Part shown: positions 21,272 to 29,285 of the stretch, piece after piece | How positions within the stretch are numbered: position 1 is the first letter of the stretch | Layout: every line of letters starts with the position of its first letter | Assembly: GCA_944320555.1 (NCBI GenBank) | Contig: CALUHX010000024.1 | Location: forward strand, 1-39,883 | Origin: an uncultured Butyricimonas sp. | GTDB taxonomy: Bacteria; Bacteroidota; Bacteroidia; Bacteroidales; Marinifilaceae | Length of the DNA: 39,883 bases | Reading direction: 5' to 3' | Notes under the pieces: model-generated | What the model was told of the DNA's origin: nothing | The model's database searches: none | The model's input: the letters and a program-made list of their open reading frames with translations, nothing else | Position numbers and translations under genes: made by a program

Positions 21272-22159
21272 TCAGAAATGCTTTAACCGATAACTCCACA
21301 ATTCTCGATATTGCGCATTTGGCTTATAACATGAAAAATACAACAACCATAATAAACATCCTATCCCGTACACCAATTGACACAACCACCGTTTCAACGG
21401 TTGACGGTATATTTTCCGAAAATACAATCTCCTGGAAGCCAAAAACATCCGTTCTCTATTTGTTTTCAATTTAAAACTCTGCCCTTCCAAATGAATAATT
21501 CTTGCATCAGGTACATTTACAACCTTATATCCTCGTCGTTTAATCCTCCATGTCAACTCCGCCTCCTCATAATACATGAAAAAGTCCGGATCAAAATAGC
21601 CTACTTCGTCCAAAACCTGTTTACGAATCATCATATCCGCTCCTGTTATATAACCAACCTCAAGAGGATAACCACAATGATTGAATTCTACGTTTTTTCC
21701 ATATTTATATTTATAGATACGATCAAATAACATCATATTCACTTCCCCTCCCAAAGAAGGCAATCGCATCATATAAGAATGTGTTGGAGACATCGACCGC
21801 ATGTACAAATTTCCTCCACAAACCGCCACTTGTACATGTTCATCCAAAAAATCGCTTAAAACCTTTACCGCATTGTTGATCAGCAAGGTATCCGGATTCA
21901 ATAAAAATATATTACGTCCTCTCGCGACTTTTATCCCCTCATTGTTCGCTCGCCCAAAGCCAACGTTCTCCGAAAGAGAGACAATTCTTATATCCTCACC
22001 AAAATCAGCAAGCATCTCTATCGAGCCATCCTGTGAATCGTTATCAACCACAATAACCTCATAGCTTATTGCCGTTGTTTTCTGCAACAGCGAATTTAAA
22101 CAATCCCGCAAAAGTTCTTTGGTATTATAACTGACAATTATGACAGAAACATCTAACAT
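21272..22159 (-). CDS. Glycosyltransferase family 2, rhamnosyltransferase-like
   Basis: The 295 residues begin with VSVIIVSYNT and carry VVDNDSQDGS, NVGFGRANNEG, and FLLNPDTLL in the DXD position, the pattern of WbbL/RfbF-type rhamnosyltransferases. The later segment YYEEAELTWRIKRRGY matches the acceptor/base region. The presence of a full dTDP-rhamnose pathway in the same locus fits a rhamnosyltransferase. A C-terminal hydrophobic segment (about 262-280) suggests membrane attachment. Its stop is 106 bp before the wzz start, with a promoter between. Confidence 0.88.
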   Translation of the reverse strand: MLDVSVIIVSYNTKELLRDCLNSLLQKTTAISYEVIVVDNDSQDGSIEMLADFGEDIRIVSLSENVGFGRANNEGIKVARGRNIFLLNPDTLLINNAVKVLSDFLDEHVQVAVCGGNLYMRSMSPTHSYMMRLPSLGGEVNMMLFDRIYKYKYGKNVEFNHCGYPLEVGYITGADMMIRKQVLDEVGYFDPDFFMYYEEAELTWRIKRRGYKVVNVPDARIIHLEGQSFKLKTNRERMFLASRRLYFRKIYRQPLKRWLCQLVYGIGCLLWLLYFSCYKPNAQYRELWSYRLKHF

Positions 22160-22197
22160 AAGCCACCTCCTTGCAATCGTAATTCAACAAAAAGAAG

Positions 22198-22713
22198 TTA
22201 TTTCCAAGGGATATTCTTCTTCAATTGACAACTCCATGAAAAACATTCATTCATCTCTGGAAACTCTGGAGTATACAATACTGTTTCTCCATCTATAATT
22301 TTCTGCAAACGCCCCCTCAAATCATCCACGTCCTGCTGTTCAACCAACTCTCCATAGCCATAAGAGATTGCCTCCTTAGCCAATCCGACATTCGCAGATA
22401 AAACATAATTTCGAAAACGAAAAGATTCCATCAACACGATTCCAAAACTTTCGAACCTAGATATTTTAATACTCCCAACATGGCGCAATAAATACCAAAA
22501 TCCAAACCAGACCGAATCTTTCTGTGGCAATGCGCATAACTTCACGCCTCGATAGGGCTGCGGCATATCTCTATTCGTTTCCGTCAACGAATAAACAATT
22601 GTCGCATCCGCATCACAAATCTTCTCCAAATAGAAAGGAACCCAAAAAACATCTTTTCCTAAATGTTCCCTTTCAAAATGTCCAAATATTAATGTCAATT
22701 CTTTTTTCTTCAT
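22198..22713 (-). CDS. GT4 glycosyltransferase with internal in-frame deletion (probably non-functional)
   Basis: At 171 residues it is less than half the GT4 norm (350-390). Residues 1 to about 80 read as an intact acceptor-domain start (LTLIFGHFEREHLGKDVF, LTETNRDMPQPYRGV, FWYLLRH). From about residue 85 the sequence is already the C-terminal donor motif (RFESFGIVLMESF, the EX7E region) followed by the usual tail (LSANVGLAKEAISYGYGELV). The middle, including most of the acceptor domain and the nucleotide-binding region, is missing while the frame is kept; junction near 22450-22475. Start and stop look native. It lies 38 bp upstream of the GT2 gene. Confidence 0.75.
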   Translation of the reverse strand: MKKKELTLIFGHFEREHLGKDVFWVPFYLEKICDADATIVYSLTETNRDMPQPYRGVKLCALPQKDSVWFGFWYLLRHVGSIKISRFESFGIVLMESFRFRNYVLSANVGLAKEAISYGYGELVEQQDVDDLRGRLQKIIDGETVLYTPEFPEMNECFSWSCQLKKNIPWK

Positions 22714-22910
22714 CAGGCTGACTATATTCTTGAAATTCTTTCACAGGAAATAGTTCATTTCTCGATACTTTGTTGATAATAAAAAAACTTCCCTCAAAAG
22801 CATAATCTAAAATATAGCTTTTCTACTATCATCTTTTTGGATTTCATTCCTAACTCCTGCAACATGTGAGCCGTGCGTCTTTTGAGAGCTTCATCTATCA
22901 AATTCTCCAT
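22673..22910 (-). pseudogene. Frameshifted coding remnant, family unknown
   Basis: Two adjoining open frames read like one decayed gene. The first is a 38-codon frame from an ATG at 22910 (MENLIDEALKRR then a charged helix) to 22794. The second is a start-less 49-codon frame from 22822 to 22673, with a plausible protein-like sequence (FFIINKVSRNELFPVKEF) and an end overlapping the following glycosyltransferase start by 41 bp. Joining them needs one frame change near 22820. I do not recognise the family. It lies between the shortened upxY and the deleted GT4, in an otherwise gene-free 275-bp gap. Confidence 0.35.
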
Positions 22911-22988
22911 ATTTCATTTTCCAATAGTTCTCAAAAAACAAAGTTGTGAATAATTTGCCCATTATCCAAAAGATATATTTACAAAATC

Positions 22989-23291
22989 TCAAAATTCTGC
23001 CGGCCTCAAATGCCCATCTACAAAAAACGGGACATCGGATGCAAGGCGACACGCCATCACCCCCTTGATGGCCAACACTTCCGGCAAGCGGAACGATTCT
23101 ATGCGCACAAGCAAGCAACCGCTCAATGCAGGGAAAGACACCATAACTTCCCTTTCACCCCATCGGCACGGACGCACCTCGAGGGGAAAATCGTTCTCCA
23201 CCCCGGCCTTGTCCAATCGTTCCTTGACTCTTTTTTCCGCTCGGAAGGCCGTGAACACAACATACCAATCCGTCCGTTCAAAAGTTTCCAT
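22989..23291 (-). CDS. upxY: UpxY-type transcription antiterminator, short form lacking the C-terminal half
   Basis: A NusG/RfaH-like protein of 100 residues, where Bacteroidota UpxY proteins are usually about 160-190. The NGN domain is recognisable: DWYVVFTAFRAEKRVKERL, a central basic-to-hydrophobic switch (FPALSGCLLVRI) and VMACRLASDVPFFVDG. It stops just where the linker and KOW domain should begin. UpxY proteins bind RNA polymerase at the 5' end of their own capsule operon and prevent early termination; without KOW, ribosome or partner contact would be lost. The ATG at 23291 overlaps the upstream dehydratase stop (TGATG); a GTG three bases earlier is the alternative. Confidence 0.75.
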   Translation of the reverse strand: METFERTDWYVVFTAFRAEKRVKERLDKAGVENDFPLEVRPCRWGEREVMVSFPALSGCLLVRIESFRLPEVLAIKGVMACRLASDVPFFVDGHLRPAEF

Positions 23292-25279
23292 CACTCTTTC
23301 ACCTCCTGACTTTTCGGTTCTGTCACCGTCTTCAGCACCTCGTCCATTTTATGCGCCGCACTTTCTTCCTCTATCTGGAAATCAATGGTCTCGAACACTG
23401 AATTCTTCGACTTGAACTCCGGCACGATATATTTCATCTGACGAACCACGCCAAAATTGTCCCCAATTTCCAATGCCTGGTGCAAACGCTCGATGGAAGC
23501 CTTCACGTCGGCGTAATTGTACTCCCGCACCTTTGCTATCTTAATCCGCTCATGCACCGTGGGCAATGTCGTCTCCTTCACGTTCAGCACTTCCTCATAC
23601 AACTTCTCGCCCGGACGCAACCCCGTGAAGACGATGTGGATATCCTTCCCCACCTCGTATCCCGACAACTTGATCATCTTCCGCGCCAAATCGACAATCC
23701 GCACACTCTTGCCCATGTCAAACACGAATATCTCTCCGCCGTTCCCCAACGCTCCCGCCTGCAACACCAACTGGCAAGCCTCCGGTATCGTCATAAAGAA
23801 ACGGGTTATGTCAGGATGTGTCACCGTGATAGGCCCTCCGGCTTCTATCTGCTTCTTGAAACGAGGTATCACCGAACCGTTGGAACCGAGCACATTGCCG
23901 AAACGGGTCGTAATGAAACACGTGTCCGCCACCTTGTTCAACGACTGAGTGTAAATCTCCGCTATCCGCTTGCTCGCCCCCATCACATTCGTCGGATTCA
24001 CAGCCTTGTCCGTGGAAATCATCACAAAACGCTTCGCCCCATATTTCACCGCGCAATCCGCCACGTTCTTCGTGCCGAACACGTTCGTCTTCACACTCTC
24101 CAACGGATGCTTCTCCATCATGGGCACATGTTTGTACGCCGCCGCGTGATAAACGATATCCGGGTGATACGTGCTAAATATTCCCTCCACGCGCCTGCGG
24201 TCGCGGATGTCCCCGATTTCTATCTTATAATCCGAACAACTGAAATCCTCCTTCAATTCCAACTCGATGTCATACAACGGAGACTCCGCCTGGTCAAACA
24301 AAACAATCAACGAGGGCTTGAAATGCGTCAATTGGCGCACAATCTCGCTCCCTATCGACCCGGCGGCGCCCGTGACCAAAACCACCTTGTTCAACAACTG
24401 CTTTCTCAAATTCGTCTCGTCTATGTGTATCACGGAACGTTCCAACAAATCCTCTATTTTGATGTTCCGGATGTGCTGCATGGTCAACTCTCCGTTTATC
24501 CAACTCTCAAAACGGGGTACTTCCAACACGTTCACGTCATGGTTCAGGCAAATGTCCACAATTTCCCGCTTCCTGTCGGGCGAAATCACCTTCTTCGCGA
24601 TGACCACCTTGTCCACCTTGTTCCGGTTCAGCAAGTCCTCCAACGTGTCCAGCCTGTATATCCTAATGCCTTCCAGCACCTTGCCGGCCTTCCGATTGTT
24701 CAAGTCCACGAAGGCGATGATGTTATAAGCCACATCCACGGAATTGTCCATCGCATGCTTCGCCATCACGCCGTACTCGTCGCTCCCGCAAATTATCACA
24801 TTCTTCTTCGTCCGCTGATTTCCGATAAACTGGGCATACAAATGCTTGATCACCATCCTCGTCATAATCATCATGCTCGTCAGAAGCACGTACTCCGTCA
24901 ACATCAGTCCGAAAGGAACAAAAAACGCTCCTTCAAACAAGAAATAGACACAATTGCCCAACGCCAACACGATTTCCCCCGCCGTCAGCACGTAAAATAT
25001 GCGCAACGCGTCCTCCGTGCCCGTGAAACGGACAATGCCCGAATACGTCCGCCCCACGGCGAAACTGAGCACCCGCACCCCCGCGATTACCACTGCCCCT
25101 TTCAACAAAAGCTCCCATGGAATCCGGTCTATGCGGAAATTGGCCCAAAACAAAAACGAAATCCCCACCGCCAACAAACTTAACCCCACATCAACCAAAA
25201 ACACCACCCAACGAGGGGTATATGAATAAGACTTCAAGACTCTCATTCGCTGTAAACCACTAGATAACAATGCAACCAT
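23291..25279 (-). CDS. WbpM/CapD-type membrane nucleotide-sugar 4,6-dehydratase (copy 2)
   Basis: 662 residues with the same plan as the protein at 2879-4792: about four membrane helices (residues 25-145), a middle Rossmann-like region (158-270) and a C-terminal SDR domain with GAAGSIG at 304-310 and MGASK in place of YxxxK near 433. The C-terminal extension (about 635-662) is longer and acidic. It is the first gene of the locus, directly ahead of upxY. The family converts UDP-GlcNAc to a 4-keto-6-deoxy product. Two copies in one locus suggest either different stereochemistry or redundancy. Confidence 0.9.
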   Translation of the reverse strand: MVALLSSGLQRMRVLKSYSYTPRWVVFLVDVGLSLLAVGISFLFWANFRIDRIPWELLLKGAVVIAGVRVLSFAVGRTYSGIVRFTGTEDALRIFYVLTAGEIVLALGNCVYFLFEGAFFVPFGLMLTEYVLLTSMMIMTRMVIKHLYAQFIGNQRTKKNVIICGSDEYGVMAKHAMDNSVDVAYNIIAFVDLNNRKAGKVLEGIRIYRLDTLEDLLNRNKVDKVVIAKKVISPDRKREIVDICLNHDVNVLEVPRFESWINGELTMQHIRNIKIEDLLERSVIHIDETNLRKQLLNKVVLVTGAAGSIGSEIVRQLTHFKPSLIVLFDQAESPLYDIELELKEDFSCSDYKIEIGDIRDRRRVEGIFSTYHPDIVYHAAAYKHVPMMEKHPLESVKTNVFGTKNVADCAVKYGAKRFVMISTDKAVNPTNVMGASKRIAEIYTQSLNKVADTCFITTRFGNVLGSNGSVIPRFKKQIEAGGPITVTHPDITRFFMTIPEACQLVLQAGALGNGGEIFVFDMGKSVRIVDLARKMIKLSGYEVGKDIHIVFTGLRPGEKLYEEVLNVKETTLPTVHERIKIAKVREYNYADVKASIERLHQALEIGDNFGVVRQMKYIVPEFKSKNSVFETIDFQIEEESAAHKMDEVLKTVTEPKSQEVKE

Positions 25280-25297
25280 AACTTCTATTTTTTAATT

Positions 25298-25343
25298 AAA
25301 AACTCAGCGGGAGTCCAAGACTCTCGCCTTTTTGGACTCCCGC
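25298..25343 (-). terminator. Strong intrinsic terminator after rluB
   Basis: GCGGGAGTCCAA (25307-25318) pairs perfectly over 12 bp with TTGGACTCCCGC (25332-25343), with a 13-nt loop. On the minus strand it is followed by TGAGTTTTTAATT. It ends the tgt-lptF/G-rluB operon and lies between rluB and the first gene of the polysaccharide locus. Its first arm touches a -7 promoter box (25343-25350). Confidence 0.8.
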
Positions 25344-25350
25344 AAAGATA
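25343..25350 (-). promoter_or_regulatory. Candidate -7 box (TATCTTTG) for the polysaccharide locus
   Basis: TATCTTTG on the minus strand matches the Bacteroidota -7 consensus, but no TTTG was found at the -33 spacing. Transcription would start inside the first arm of the terminator stem (about 25338), so RNA made from this promoter would lack part of the stem and escape termination, whereas read-through from rluB would still stop. The leader to the ATG at 25279 would be about 60 nt. Confidence 0.4.
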
Positions 25351-25378
25351 ATCATTATAATTAAAAAAAGAAATACTT

Positions 25379-26767
25379 TCAATACGTCTTCAATGTATTT
25401 ACTTCGGCCTGCGTCAAGAAACGCCAGCGTCCCCGCGGCAAATCCTTCTTGGTGATGCCGGCAAAAAACACGCGGTCCAATTTCAAAATCTGATAACCAA
25501 AATGTTCGAATATCCTCCTCACGATACGGTTTCTCCCGGAATGGATTTCGATTCCCACTTGCGTGTTGTCGTCCTCGGCCACCCGTATGTCGTCGGCCTG
25601 GATAAAACCGTCCTCCAGCTCCACCCCTTTCATTATGGCCTCCAAATCGCCCGTCTTCATAGCCTTGTCCAGGAACACATGGTAAATCTTCTTCTGATTG
25701 TACGACGGGTGCGTCAGTTTCTTGGCCAAATCACCGTCGTTCGTGAACAACAGGACTCCCGTCGTCTGGCGGTCCAACCGCCCCACCGGGTACACCCGTT
25801 CCTTGCAAGCGCCCTCGATAAGCGACATCACCGTCTTGCGCTCGAACGGATCGTCCATCGTGGTCACATAATCCTTCGGCTTGTTCAGCACGATATACAC
25901 CTTGCGCTCCGGAGAAACCTCCACTCCGTCCACCTCCACCTTGTCGGTGCGCTTCACCTTCACGCCCAGCTGGTCCACCACTTCACCGTTCACCTTCACG
26001 CGCCCTGCCTGAATCAAAGCGTCGGCATCCCGGCGAGAGCACACTCCCCCCTTGGCTATGAAACGGTTCAAGCGCAACTCGTCGCCCAACTCCTCGTTCT
26101 TTTGCTGATACTCCAGCTGTTTCTTCTTACTGTAAACGCTCTTTTTCTCCCTGTCGTCGTCTCCGCGGGAGAAAGACCTTCTCCTTTCCGGCCGTTCATC
26201 CCTGTCGAAACGCCGCCGGCGTTCTCCTCCGTCGTCGCGGCGCCTGGGTTCGAATTCCCGGCGTCTCGGCCTGAACTCCCTGCGCTCCACCGGCTCGCCG
26301 TCGTCGATGTACGCGAAACGGCTCACCTGCCCGTCCTCTCGACGGCGGCGTTCCGGACGGTCACCCCTGTCCGGCGATTCCCTGCGTTCAAACCGTCTCT
26401 CTCCGCGCTCGAACCTCGGACGGTCGTCGCCGAAATCCCTGCGTCTCCGATTGTCGTCGCGGTCCTCGTACTCGCGTCGATCGTAGCGGTCGGGATCGCT
26501 GCCCAAAGGCTCCCCTTTGGCCAACTTCTCGCGCTCGACGTTCAAATCCTGAATATACCCGAACCTCGGCGACCGCCTCGGCCGGTCTCCAAAACTTCCA
26601 AACGGACGTCCCTCCTCTCTCTCGTCCCTTCTGCCTCTCCGTTGAAAACGATTCTCACCATCCTCTCCACCTTCCCGGCTTCGATAGAATGTTCTTTCAC
26701 TGCCGCGCTCCTCGTCCCGATTCACGCTGTTTCTGCGAATTCTTGGTCTTTTCCTTTCCTCGCTCAT
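25379..26767 (-). CDS. rluB: 23S rRNA pseudouridine synthase, RluB/RsuA family, with long Arg-rich N-terminal extension
   Basis: A 462-residue protein in two parts. Residues 1 to about 225 are low-complexity and rich in Arg, Asp, Glu and Gly (many RRR, RPERRR and DDRPRFERGERR-type stretches), probably disordered and RNA-binding. An S4 domain follows (LRLNRFIAKGGVCSRR, 231-246) and then the pseudouridine synthase domain with catalytic Asp332 in VGRLDRQTTGVLLF. The role is pseudouridylation of large-subunit rRNA by family knowledge. Last gene of the tgt operon; it lies 23 bp after the LptF/G gene and ends before the terminator at 25298-25343. Confidence 0.9.
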   Translation of the reverse strand: MSEERKRPRIRRNSVNRDEERGSERTFYRSREGGEDGENRFQRRGRRDEREEGRPFGSFGDRPRRSPRFGYIQDLNVEREKLAKGEPLGSDPDRYDRREYEDRDDNRRRRDFGDDRPRFERGERRFERRESPDRGDRPERRRREDGQVSRFAYIDDGEPVERREFRPRRREFEPRRRDDGGERRRRFDRDERPERRRSFSRGDDDREKKSVYSKKKQLEYQQKNEELGDELRLNRFIAKGGVCSRRDADALIQAGRVKVNGEVVDQLGVKVKRTDKVEVDGVEVSPERKVYIVLNKPKDYVTTMDDPFERKTVMSLIEGACKERVYPVGRLDRQTTGVLLFTNDGDLAKKLTHPSYNQKKIYHVFLDKAMKTGDLEAIMKGVELEDGFIQADDIRVAEDDNTQVGIEIHSGRNRIVRRIFEHFGYQILKLDRVFFAGITKKDLPRGRWRFLTQAEVNTLKTY

Positions 26768-26790
26768 TTTTTCAATTTAAATTTTTAATT

Positions 26791-27870
26791 CTACTTCGGC
26801 GCCGTCCGATACACGAACAAGGCCACCACTGCAAACAACATATTAGGTATCCACACGGCCAACAACGGGTTCATGTTCCCGTTCGTGGCGAACACCGTGG
26901 AAAACTGCATAAACAAAATATACGAGAAGCTGATCAGCAGCCCCAGCCCCAGATGGAGCCCCATCCCCCCGCGTATCTTGCGCGAGGCTATGCTCACCCC
27001 GATAAGCGTCAGGATGAACGTCGAGAAAGCGCCCGAGAACATCTTGTATTTCTCAATCTGGAACTCAACCACGTTGCTGCTTCCCCGCAACTTCTGCCGG
27101 GCGATATACTCGTTCAGCTCCGTCAGGTTCAACTGCTCCTTGATGTGCGACGGATTCTCCGAAAACTCCGTCACGTCGAAATTCAGCAGCGTGTCGATAC
27201 GGCTGCCCGTGGTGTACGTCTCCTTCTCTCCGTCGAACTCCCGCAACGTCCAGTCCTTTATTGACCATTTCTTCTCCTGCTTGTTCCATTCTATCAGCCT
27301 GGCGTTCAACTTGCTCTTCAGCGTGTCTTTGTCAAACACCTCGTAAGAGAAATCGTAACCGATTTGCGACCCCACCGAGAAACTCGACATGTAAATGTAT
27401 TCCCCCGGCGCAATCTGTTGGTGGATGTTCTTGTCCTGATTCTGATACTTCTTCCATATATACTTTTCCGAGAACTCCACCCGCGTCTTGCTGGCGTTCG
27501 GGATGATGAACGCGCTCAGCAGCAGCGAAAGCACCGCGATCACCCCTGCCGATATCATGTACGGACGCACCAGCCGCCGGAAACTGATCCCCGTGCTCAG
27601 AATAGCGATAATCTCGCTGTTGTACGCCATCTTCGACGTGAAGAAAATCACCGAGATAAACGTGAACAAGGCCGAGAACATGTTCGCGAAATACGGAATG
27701 TAATTCAAATAATAGTCGAACACGATGGCCCGCAACGGCGCGTCGTTCTCCAAAAACTTCTCCAACCGCTCCGACAAATCGAACACCACCACGATGCTCA
27801 ATATCAGCACGAGCGAAAAGAAAAACGTCCCCAGGAACTTCTTGATTATGTATATGTCCAGTTTCTTCAT
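26791..27870 (-). CDS. LPS export permease, LptF/LptG (YjgP/YjgQ) family
   Basis: From the ATG at 27870 the protein is 359 residues: MKKLDIYIIKKFLGTFFFSL leads into the first helix. Two or three helices lie within residues 10-110, a large hydrophilic jellyroll region follows (about 125-260), and three helices complete the C-terminus (about 275-355), the family pattern. With LptB it extracts LPS from the inner membrane. The frame stays open to 27987, but that extension lies within tgt and is out-of-frame tgt sequence, so the shorter start is chosen. It follows tgt by 23 bp. Confidence 0.9.
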   Translation of the reverse strand: MKKLDIYIIKKFLGTFFFSLVLILSIVVVFDLSERLEKFLENDAPLRAIVFDYYLNYIPYFANMFSALFTFISVIFFTSKMAYNSEIIAILSTGISFRRLVRPYMISAGVIAVLSLLLSAFIIPNASKTRVEFSEKYIWKKYQNQDKNIHQQIAPGEYIYMSSFSVGSQIGYDFSYEVFDKDTLKSKLNARLIEWNKQEKKWSIKDWTLREFDGEKETYTTGSRIDTLLNFDVTEFSENPSHIKEQLNLTELNEYIARQKLRGSSNVVEFQIEKYKMFSGAFSTFILTLIGVSIASRKIRGGMGLHLGLGLLISFSYILFMQFSTVFATNGNMNPLLAVWIPNMLFAVVALFVYRTAPK

Positions 27871-27893
27871 CTTCCTTCCAATTGCTTCATAGG

Positions 27894-29024
27894 CTACAAC
27901 CTTGTCATCACCCGCCTCGCCGTCGCCGTCTTCCACTCGGAGAAGTCCCCCTCGGAGATATGGCGGCGCGCCTCGCTCACCAACCACAAATAAAAGGACA
28001 AATTATGGATCGAGCAAATTTGCAGGCCCAAAATTTCGTCCGACTTTATCAAATGGCGCAGATAAGCCTTCGAGTAGTCCGTGTCCGCAAAGCACAGCCC
28101 TGCCGGGTCGAGCGGCGAAAAGTCGCGCTCCCACTTCTTGTTCTTGATATTGATTATTCCCTCCGTCGTGAACAACATCCCGTTGCGCCCATTGCGGGTT
28201 GGCATCACACAGTCAAACATGTCCACACCCAATGCGATGGCCTCCAAAATATTCTCCGGCGTCCCCACACCCATCAGGTAGCGGGGCTTGTCCTGTGGCA
28301 ACACGCGGTTCACCACCCCTATCATCTCGTACATCGCCTCCGCAGGCTCGCCCACGGCCAACCCTCCGATGGCGTAGCCCTCCCGGTCCAACGCCACCGC
28401 GTGCTCCGCCGCCCTCGTCCGCAAGTCGGGATACACGCACCCCTGCACGATGGGAAACAGCGACTGGTGGTAGCCGTACAGCGGCTCCGTCTCGTCGAAA
28501 CGCCTCACACAGCGTTCCAGCCACCGCTGGGTCAGCTCCAGCGACTTCCGCGCATAGGCGTAGTCGCTCTGTCCCGGCGGACACTCGTCAAAGGCCATCA
28601 CGATGTCGGCCCCGATGGCCCGCTCCACGTCCATCACCTTCTCCGGCGTGAACAAATGCTTCGACCCGTCGATGTGCGAGCGGAACGTCACCCCCTCCTC
28701 CGTGATTTTGCGGCAGTCGCCCAGCGAGAACACCTGGAATCCGCCGCTGTCCGTCAGAATGGGCTTGCTCCATCCGTTGAAGCGATGCAGTCCGCCCGCC
28801 TCGCGCAGCGTCTCCGTTCCCGGCCGCAGGTAGAGATGGTACGTGTTGCCGAGGATTATCTGCGCCCCGATGTCGTCACGCAGCTCCCTCATGTGCACGG
28901 CCTTCACCGAGCCCAGCGTCCCCACAGGCATGAATATCGGTGTCTCCACCGTCCCGTGGTCCGTGGTCAGCATGCCGCGCCTCGCCTCGCTCTTCCTGTC
29001 TTTCGCCAAAAGGGTGTACTTCAT
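27894..29024 (-). CDS. tgt: Queuine/preQ1 tRNA-guanine transglycosylase
   Basis: It exchanges guanine 34 in GUN-anticodon tRNAs for preQ1. From the ATG at 29024 there are 376 residues, normal for bacterial Tgt. Visible motifs: TPIFMPVGTLG, the Asp in TDSGGFQVFSLG, PIVQGCVYPDLR, GGLAVGEP and GVGTPENI, and the nucleophile region MFDCVMPTRNGRNG. The C-terminal zinc site CxCxxC...H is incomplete: only one of the three cysteines is present (GLCFADTDYSKAYLRHL), with the later His kept in HNLSFY. From memory many Bacteroidota Tgt proteins share this loss. First gene of the operon, with a promoter match at 29045-29075; an open extension to 29123 lacks support. Confidence 0.93.
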   Translation of the reverse strand: MKYTLLAKDRKSEARRGMLTTDHGTVETPIFMPVGTLGSVKAVHMRELRDDIGAQIILGNTYHLYLRPGTETLREAGGLHRFNGWSKPILTDSGGFQVFSLGDCRKITEEGVTFRSHIDGSKHLFTPEKVMDVERAIGADIVMAFDECPPGQSDYAYARKSLELTQRWLERCVRRFDETEPLYGYHQSLFPIVQGCVYPDLRTRAAEHAVALDREGYAIGGLAVGEPAEAMYEMIGVVNRVLPQDKPRYLMGVGTPENILEAIALGVDMFDCVMPTRNGRNGMLFTTEGIINIKNKKWERDFSPLDPAGLCFADTDYSKAYLRHLIKSDEILGLQICSIHNLSFYLWLVSEARRHISEGDFSEWKTATARRVMTRL

Positions 29025-29044
29025 TCTTTCACGTTTTGAATGCG

Positions 29045-29075
29045 CAAAGATACACGCTATTTCCCAAAAATCCAA
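29045..29075 (-). promoter_or_regulatory. Bacteroidota-type promoter for the tgt operon
   Basis: TTG (29075-29073) is followed after 20 bases by TATCTTTG (29052-29045) on the minus strand. Transcription would start about 15 bases before the tgt ATG at 29024. This supports 29024 as the true tgt start. Confidence 0.55.
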
Positions 29076-29135
29076 CACCCTTCCCGCCTTACGGCATTCC
29101 GCGACCATAAAATCGCCCCTCACAAGTGAATCCGC

Positions 29136-29255
29136 CTACAAAGCCCTCGCTTCCTCTGTCGCAAGCCCTGTCATTGCGACAACCACCCCCGTCTCAACCC
29201 CGGCTGCCTTCATCTTCCGTGCGAACTCCCGTTCTCCTGCCTTCCCGCCTTCCTC
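29136..29255 (-). pseudogene. C-terminal remnant of an Rpn/PD-(D/E)XK-type recombination-promoting nuclease
   Basis: A 39-codon open frame bounded by stop codons at both ends and lacking a start. Its translation contains EREFARKMKAAGVETGVVVA followed by MTGLATEEARAL and a stop. The pattern ARKMKAxGV...TGLxxEEIxxL is the recurrent C-terminal tail of Rpn-family proteins, which are frequent and often fragmentary in Bacteroidota. Only this tail remains; the nuclease domain is not present upstream. It lies between tgt and a long palindrome. Confidence 0.5.
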
Positions 29256-29285
29256 TCATAAAGTCTTCGTCATTCTATATTCACA

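Noticed and set aside
26140-26760. Arg-codon-rich repetitive DNA in rluB as a tandem repeat array
   Set aside because: No constant unit length; it is explained by a low-complexity protein segment.
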